Assembly: GCA_963170055.1 (NCBI GenBank)
Contig: CAUJGJ010000313.1
Coordinates: 8,212,479-8,224,978, forward strand
Length of the DNA stretch: 12,500 nucleotides
Reading direction: 5' to 3'
Source: Halisarca cf. caerulea
Lineage: Eukaryota; Porifera; Demospongiae; Chondrillida; Halisarcidae
The first letter of the stretch is position 1. Each line of letters opens with the position of its first letter. Shown piece by piece: positions 8,041-12,500 of the stretch. Both the position numbers and the translations under genes were made by a program. Below the pieces are notes generated by a model, which worked only from the letters and a program-made list of their open reading frames with translations, made no database searches and was not told the DNA's origin.

Positions 8041-8278
8041 GTGGTAATTTACATTTTGCTTTTTAGACTTTATTGTCAATCACAATGTGCATGTGCTTTA
8101 TGATGGGCTCACAAGACATACACTTTTATTTGCATGCAAATTATTTCATTGTGAATTTTGAGTTCATTTAGTAGTTGTTTTTGCTCACATGTGTGTCTTT
8201 TGTTTTTCCCACACTATACTGCTTGCATGGTAATGTGCAGCAAGTTTAAGGTCAAAGGGCCATTTTGGCCTAATACGA
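8041..8278. other. No gene seen
   Basis: AT-rich DNA with T-rich tracts on the plus strand. Several pyrimidine-tract acceptor-like sites occur (for example near 8209), but no following exon could be supported. Confidence 0.4.
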
Positions 8279-8280
8279 CC

Positions 8281-8315
<35 letters not shown>
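8279..8315. repeat. (TAA)n microsatellite
   Basis: About eleven AAT units, leading into a mixed ATT/AAT hairpin-forming stretch up to about 8384. Confidence 0.95.
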
Positions 8316-8606
8316 TATTATATTATCAATCAATCTATAAAAATAATAATAATATTATTATTATTAATATTATAATACTAGACAACAAATGAACACAAAC
8401 TGAGCACAAACAAACAAAAATTACCAAATACAGGCTCAAATCAGATTAACATTACTACAACGACTAAACACAAACTGGACACAAACAAAATAATACTAAT
8501 CACAAACACAAAAATCACATGCATCACAGGATCCAAGAACAGAGGCAGCATTTCCACGCTAATATTATAATAACATTTATTATAATAATATTATAATTAT
8601 TGCATG
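8316..8606. repeat. AT-palindrome-flanked low-complexity block
   Basis: The ends (AATAATATTATTATTATTAA near 8346 and TTATAATAATATTATAATTA near 8580) are self-complementary and related. The centre (8385-8558) is C/A-rich and G-poor, with repeated CACAAAC words (ACACAAACTG at 8393 and 8469). It may be a non-autonomous element or plain low-complexity DNA. No gene was seen. Confidence 0.4.
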
Positions 8607-8629
8607 CATGATCTCTCTCTCTCATACAG

Positions 8630-8932
8630 ACATACCAATGCATGCACGATGACATTTTCGAAGAAATTGCATCTTGCAGAAAGTCTCAAGAAAAGAAGTC
8701 CAAAAGTAAAACTGCTTTAAGACTTGCAAAGAAGCAAATTTAAAAGGGGATTAAAATGAACAACCACATTCATTTTGACAGTGATGGAGAGGCCAAGGAG
8801 GAGGAGGAGCATTCAGCTGCTAGTGATGAAGAGGACTACAGGTCACTTGTTCAGAGCATATGGCTGCACATAATGGCTGCCATTGTGGAATATTCCTTGA
8901 AGATCTTTCCAAGAAAATATGCTATACATTGA
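8630..8932 (+). pseudogene. Exon-like fragment with K-rich then acidic peptide, one in-frame stop
   Basis: A textbook acceptor (CTCTCTCTCTCATACAG, ending 8629) opens a frame encoding MHDDIFEEIASCRKSQEKK and a lysine-rich stretch. It is broken by TAA at 8741-8743. The same frame then continues GIKMNNHIHFDSDGEAKEEE through an acidic DEED run to a stop at 8930. A possible donor, ACAG|GTCACT, lies at 8842. The order of a basic stretch, an IHFDSDGE-like patch and an acidic tail recalls C-terminal tails of nucleolar ribosome-biogenesis proteins such as DDX10-type helicases. That is only a compositional likeness. The stop makes it a likely decayed exon, or the exon ends before it. Confidence 0.4.
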
Positions 8933-9322
8933 ACCCAAAAAAGAAGTTAAATAAAAAAATCTTCATCACCGTAAGAAGCGAACTTAGCATCACAGCCAAG
9001 AAAGTCTTCTTAGGGGATTCTTACTGCTGATTCCCTCGAAAACTCCATATTTAGCATAATAATTTAAATTGTTTTGGTGAATTCCTGGAGTCAAGCTTAT
9101 GTATATGAACACTTGCTCAAAGTCCATGAGCAGATGCATTGATATATACTCAACTATGACATAGGTACTAAGGACTGTATGGCATATTATACACTTGCCC
9201 TAGATCGGGATTGGGCATTTTATATGCCAGAGAGCTCTTGCGCCTATGTCTTAACTACTAAGATAAATAATAGCTGCATTAAAATTATTATGATATTGTG
9301 CACTTGCCAGTTATATCTATAT
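8933..9322. other. No gene seen
   Basis: A-rich start (AAATAAAAAAATC near 8949) followed by AT-rich spacer. A second frame spans about 8836-9030 (GIFLEDLSKKICYTLNPKKK), overlapping the fragment at 8630 in another phase. I could not decide whether it reflects a frameshift of the same ancestral exon. Confidence 0.35.
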
Positions 9323-9542
<220 letters not shown>

Positions 9543-9830
9543 TTGCATACCTACATGCAATAATGAACTTTATGTCAAATTATTCCCATTTAAAATAAAT
9601 GTCTATACACACTATTGCAATGATTGTAGATTAATAGTAGATCAAGTAAACTAAAGTGCAGTAGTTTGCGAAGTTATGGCCAGTTGTATAGTAAGTAATA
9701 CAAAGATCACTACACTAAGCAGATACACTAATGAGTCAATCGAAGCATTTAGCAATAACAATAATGGAACACTACAATACGGAGCTGTTCTGTGTGTGCA
9801 TGCCCTCCAAACCTGACGGTGCGTAAAGAA

Positions 9831-10007
9831 CTAAGCTTTCCTATAGCCAGTGGATCCGTTATCATCTTCGGTGGCGTGGCTCTGGGCTGAGAACACTGTA
9901 GCACAGTATAGGGCAATCAGTCCTCCAATCTAATATAATATAATATACAATAATAGTGTGTTTAACATACTTACTAACATACATTTACAATGTAATAGTA
10001 GTAATAT

Positions 10008-10066
<59 letters not shown>

Positions 10067-11467
10067 TATCATCATGGCTATATGGGTTCATACATAATAT
10101 GTATGTACTATAATAATAGACTATCAACCACATACGGTTTTCCAATTGTAGATAACAATATACTAATTATGTATGCAGAATTGTGCATGATTGACATGGT
10201 AGGTCGGGTTGGCTATGATTATGAATAGGGAGTAGGCACAACGTATCAACGTAATATCATGTCCATAGTAGTGGTTCATATGAAGGGATGACGCAGGAAA
10301 ACATGGCTGCCTGTGCATCAGGACTGACGACATTATCGCTAAAAAACTCACTTTTGGTACATTTGGAGCTCCATATATACATCAAACAATAAGAAAAAAA
10401 GGCCACAATAAGCAAAACTGCAATGTTTAACTTACAAGCATTTATAACAAAGAAGGTGGAAGTGAACTGTACATAAGTGTAAAGTGGAACGTATTCAACA
10501 GACGACACGGTCCACATAACTTTCTCAACCTGATTGAGTATGCAGTGTACTGCAAATAACCTGAAGTCAACTCACCAAGAAAATAGTTTCCAAAAGCATT
10601 CCTGTAAATGAAGCTGAAATAATGCTGTTTGATGTGCTGCCCAAAAAGCGAGTAGATGTGATTTGGGCACTGGTATTATTTAATATAGCACCCCCAGCAA
10701 TCAAAACAAAGCTAGCCAGGATGAATATCTATTACAAGCACAAAGTCAAGGAGGGCTGTATGTACAGGCTATCATGATCAGTATGTCCATGACACACCTG
10801 CATGGAGTCAATTACTGCAGTTGTTACAAACAGAAAATATTTGAGGAGGTCAAGGGATTGGTGACAGTGCTCTCAAAGAATTTTTTTGAAATCAAAGCAT
10901 AAATGTGTTTTTTGTCCATTCCCTTATAAATTTTGCCTTTCAGGAAAGCTTCTAAAGTTGTCAGATTATTGAGGTCTCCCTGTAATCCTGATTGCATGTA
11001 AGCATACTGCATGTGTGCTGACAAAGATACGAATGGTCCCATGATGACGGAGATGTAAGTCATCTGTCTCTTCAGCACCATGAGCAAGATGGACTTCACA
11101 AACATCAGAATGAAGAGGAACGGAGAGAGGATGGCAACAATGAAATTGGGGTTCAGACCGGTGAGTATGAGTTCCCTCAGTAACGGTGAGGCTGTTGCTA
11201 ACGTCTCGAAAACACTGCAGTATGTTTTGAATTGGTAGTAAAATATTAAGTATGATGGTATAATTTTATGTATATGTGTATATACCCATATACAATCAGA
11301 GTAATAGCTATTATTATAATAATAATTATTATAATATTTTTATGCATATGGTGAACAAGCTTATACTTTACTCACCCAGTTTGAGTGTTAGAAGCACCAA
11401 ATGCTCCTATTAGCACAATCCATCCAATAGCAGCTAATCCTGTGAGGACTATTGTGATGCAGGAAGG
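9831..11467 (-). CDS. Predicted four-transmembrane protein, paralog 2 (exons 2-5; possible one-codon exon 1)
   Basis: Minus-strand exons are 11376-11467, 11031-11214, 10576-10728 and 9831-9929 (TAG stop), with the same splice phases as paralog 1. They encode about 175 residues. By eye, identity to paralog 1 is 27/30 in exon 2, 47/61 in exon 3 and about 32/52 in exon 4. Membrane segments and the SHxx...GYRKA tail are kept. The loop after segment 1 (ASPLLRELILTGLNPN) and the loop after segment 3 (LNNTSAQITSTRFLGS) differ strongly. The second loop has an N-glycosylation sequon (NTS) absent from paralog 1. All frames are intact, so the gene is probably functional. An ATG at 12336-12338 followed directly by GTAAAA could be the start, joining in phase to PSCITIVL. 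Family unnamed; localisation in a membrane is inferred from hydrophobicity. Confidence 0.8.
10011..10064. repeat. (AT)n microsatellite
   Basis: About 27 AT units in the last intron of paralog 2, at the position taken by the GT tract in paralog 1. Confidence 0.97.
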
Positions 11468-11547
11468 CTATGGAAGAAGAATCAATAAGTCTTAGAAATG
11501 CATAAATATAGCTGCTCATTATATAAGGACACCTACATATTCAAGAA

Positions 11548-11660
11548 TTAGTACTGATCACAATGGTCATAATTGCAGTACAGTACTAGTGTAGGGTGAA
11601 ACCCAGCAATTTGCAATGGCCAGTTTGGAGTAGTCTATCTATGGTCAATGCAGGGTCAAC
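11548..11660. other. Highly conserved intron-1 block, paralog 2
   Basis: Counterpart of 5201-5312. It differs mainly by an insertion near 11586 (TAGTGT). On the minus strand an acceptor-like AGCTTTCAG (RC of 11660-11668) precedes it, but the frame that follows meets a stop and no shared donor exists, so it is not called an exon. Confidence 0.5.
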
Positions 11661-11672
11661 TGAAAGCTACAC

Positions 11673-11673
11673 A

Positions 11674-11750
<77 letters not shown>
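11673..11750. repeat. (CT)n-(AC)n compound microsatellite
   Basis: About nine CT units followed by AC units, with one AGTG interruption at 11707-11710. It directly follows the conserved intron block, and copy 1 has no tract at this place. Confidence 0.97.
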
Positions 11751-11753
<3 letters not shown>

Positions 11754-11987
11754 TACACACAGTACAGTCCACACAACATGCCACTACAATTAGCTACTGT
11801 AACATAAAGATAGAAGTAGAGTATTGTGCCATACATATACTTGCTGCATTGTTGTTACAGCCCTGTATTCATAGACTGCCTGACAGGGTGATTTCGAACT
11901 ATCATGTACGTTTGTACGTATCCAGTTTTTGTTGCAAAATGACATATAACGTGCACATTGTTAAGAATGACCTATCTCCCTGAGGCA
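11751..11987. other. No gene seen; intron-1 sequence of paralog 2
   Basis: AT-rich spacer that I could not align with copy 1. No exon or RNA signal was recognised. Confidence 0.4.
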
Positions 11988-11996
11988 GGTCATATC

Positions 11997-12069
11997 TAGT
12001 CTCACGTAGCCAGACACAATCATCTTATATCCTTCTCAATACAGGCGAGGGTCGGGCTACGCTAGACGA
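11997..12069. mobile_element. 73-bp MITE with 9-bp target-site duplication
   Basis: GGTCATATC occurs at 11988-11996 and again at 12070-12078, directly flanking the element. The left end TAGTCTCACGTAGCCAGAC and the inverted right end TCGTCTAGCGTAGCCCGAC agree at 15 of 19 positions. No room for coding. A 9-bp duplication suggests a Mutator-like origin; if only GTCATATC counts, 8 bp would suggest hAT. It lies between the probable promoter and exon 2 of paralog 2 and is absent from copy 1. Confidence 0.8.
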
Positions 12070-12078
12070 GGTCATATC

Positions 12079-12247
12079 CGCTAACACTTGCGAGGAGACT
12101 GCTTTCTCCAACTATCGTTTCGATTCCAAACCCTTCATTTCGCAAGCAAACGGAAAGAAACCCCTTCGAGGTCACCCACCGGATAGCGCCAGGAACGTTG
12201 TCAAAGTCCGCTGCGATTTTCTCGCACAGGCCGTCAGATATGTGCAA
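12079..12247 (-). other. GC- and CpG-rich open frame, unrecognised
   Basis: Minus-strand frame of about 60 codons (DGLCEKIAADFDNVPGAIRW is part of it) with balanced amino-acid composition, unlike the nearby microsatellite frames. It starts only from a TTG and runs into the 73-bp MITE before stopping. Local GC and CpG content is well above the surroundings, which fits a promoter-associated island, an old exon or a transposon fragment. No match to copy 1 was seen. Confidence 0.3.
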
Positions 12248-12296
12248 ATAAAAATCGGCCTATACCTCCATTATAATAAAATAGCAAGCCTGAATC

Positions 12297-12500
12297 ATAT
12301 AGACTCCATGAACAGACGAAACATCGCTATTTTACCATGCAACGTGCTGTAAGCTTTTTCTCTGGGAATTCCACCCTTCATGATTCAGTAGCTGGGCAGT
12401 ATATACGTAGCAGTTACTGTATCGAATGTTCCCCAGAAACCTCACAATACGGGATTGGTCAAGGAAAACCCGAACTGTGCCGGATATACAGACATGTTCA
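12297..12500 (-). promoter_or_regulatory. Conserved upstream block, probable promoter/5' end of paralog 2
   Basis: Counterpart of 6293-6554. It keeps CAGACGAAACATCGCTATT, CTCTGGGAATTCCAC, CAGAAACCTCA and the inverted CCAAT word GATTGGTCAA (12453-12462). On the gene strand the order is the CCAAT box, then the other blocks, then the candidate ATG at 12338-12336 followed by GTAAAA. The block is cut by the window end. Its regulatory role is inferred. Confidence 0.5.

Larger units (their letters stand above)
9672..12500. repeat. Segmental duplication, copy 2 (runs off the window)
   Basis: Direct repeat of 2995-6554. Conserved parts include the 3' flank (GGAGCTGTTCTGTGTG at 3102 and 9781), exons 2-5, parts of all introns and the upstream block. 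The MITE copy B and the pogo-like MITE at 6055 are missing, while the 73-bp MITE at 11997 is present only here. The order and orientation are the same as in copy 1. Confidence 0.85.

Noticed and set aside
10785..10825. 17-nt microexon (acceptor CTGCAG, TAATTGACTCCATGCAG, then GTGTGT) between exons 3 and 4 of paralog 2
   Set aside because: Including it breaks the frame of exon 4. The matching place in paralog 1 lacks the AG acceptor, and direct joining of exons 3 and 4 is in phase in both genes.

Overview
The window looks like nuclear DNA of an early-branching animal, most likely a demosponge. This rests on the AT-rich composition, long dinucleotide and tetranucleotide microsatellites, short MITE-like repeats and small phase-conserved exons with GT-AG introns. 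The taxon is an inference. There is no bacterial gene organisation, no rRNA or tRNA that I can recognise, and no CRISPR array. Most long open frames are shadows of microsatellites or of a 36-bp minisatellite.

Layout. 1-145 is the end of a TA-flanked, pogo-like MITE. 148-347 is a 200-bp MITE with inverted repeats of about 54 bp. 497-561 and 886-1025 are CA/GT microsatellites. 1515-2338 is a G/T-rich 36-bp minisatellite. 2691-2902 and 3370-3556 are two copies of another short repeat. 2995-6554 is the first copy, and 9672-12500 the second copy, of a direct segmental duplication. Between the copies lie a retrotransposon-derived reverse transcriptase C-terminus (6997-7735), candidate plus-strand exons (7993-8040, 8630-8841) and low-complexity DNA.

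The main result is a pair of duplicated minus-strand genes (3147-5152 and 9831-11467). Each is rebuilt here from four exons whose splice sites and phases match exactly between the copies. Each encodes about 175 residues with four predicted membrane segments, a short cytoplasmic turn between the second and third, and a shared GYRKA C-terminus. Membrane segments are conserved while the two extra-membrane loops have diverged. I cannot place the family by name; the topology resembles MARVEL or claudin-like tetraspans, but claudin signature residues were not seen. Each copy has a matching upstream block with an inverted CCAAT box, which may be its promoter.

The plus-strand LINE-derived frame between them carries an intact CCHC zinc-binding motif. 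It begins at a splice-acceptor-like site that matches in phase a strong donor 111 bases upstream. It may be a 5'-truncated LINE insertion or a host transcript that captured the LINE end.
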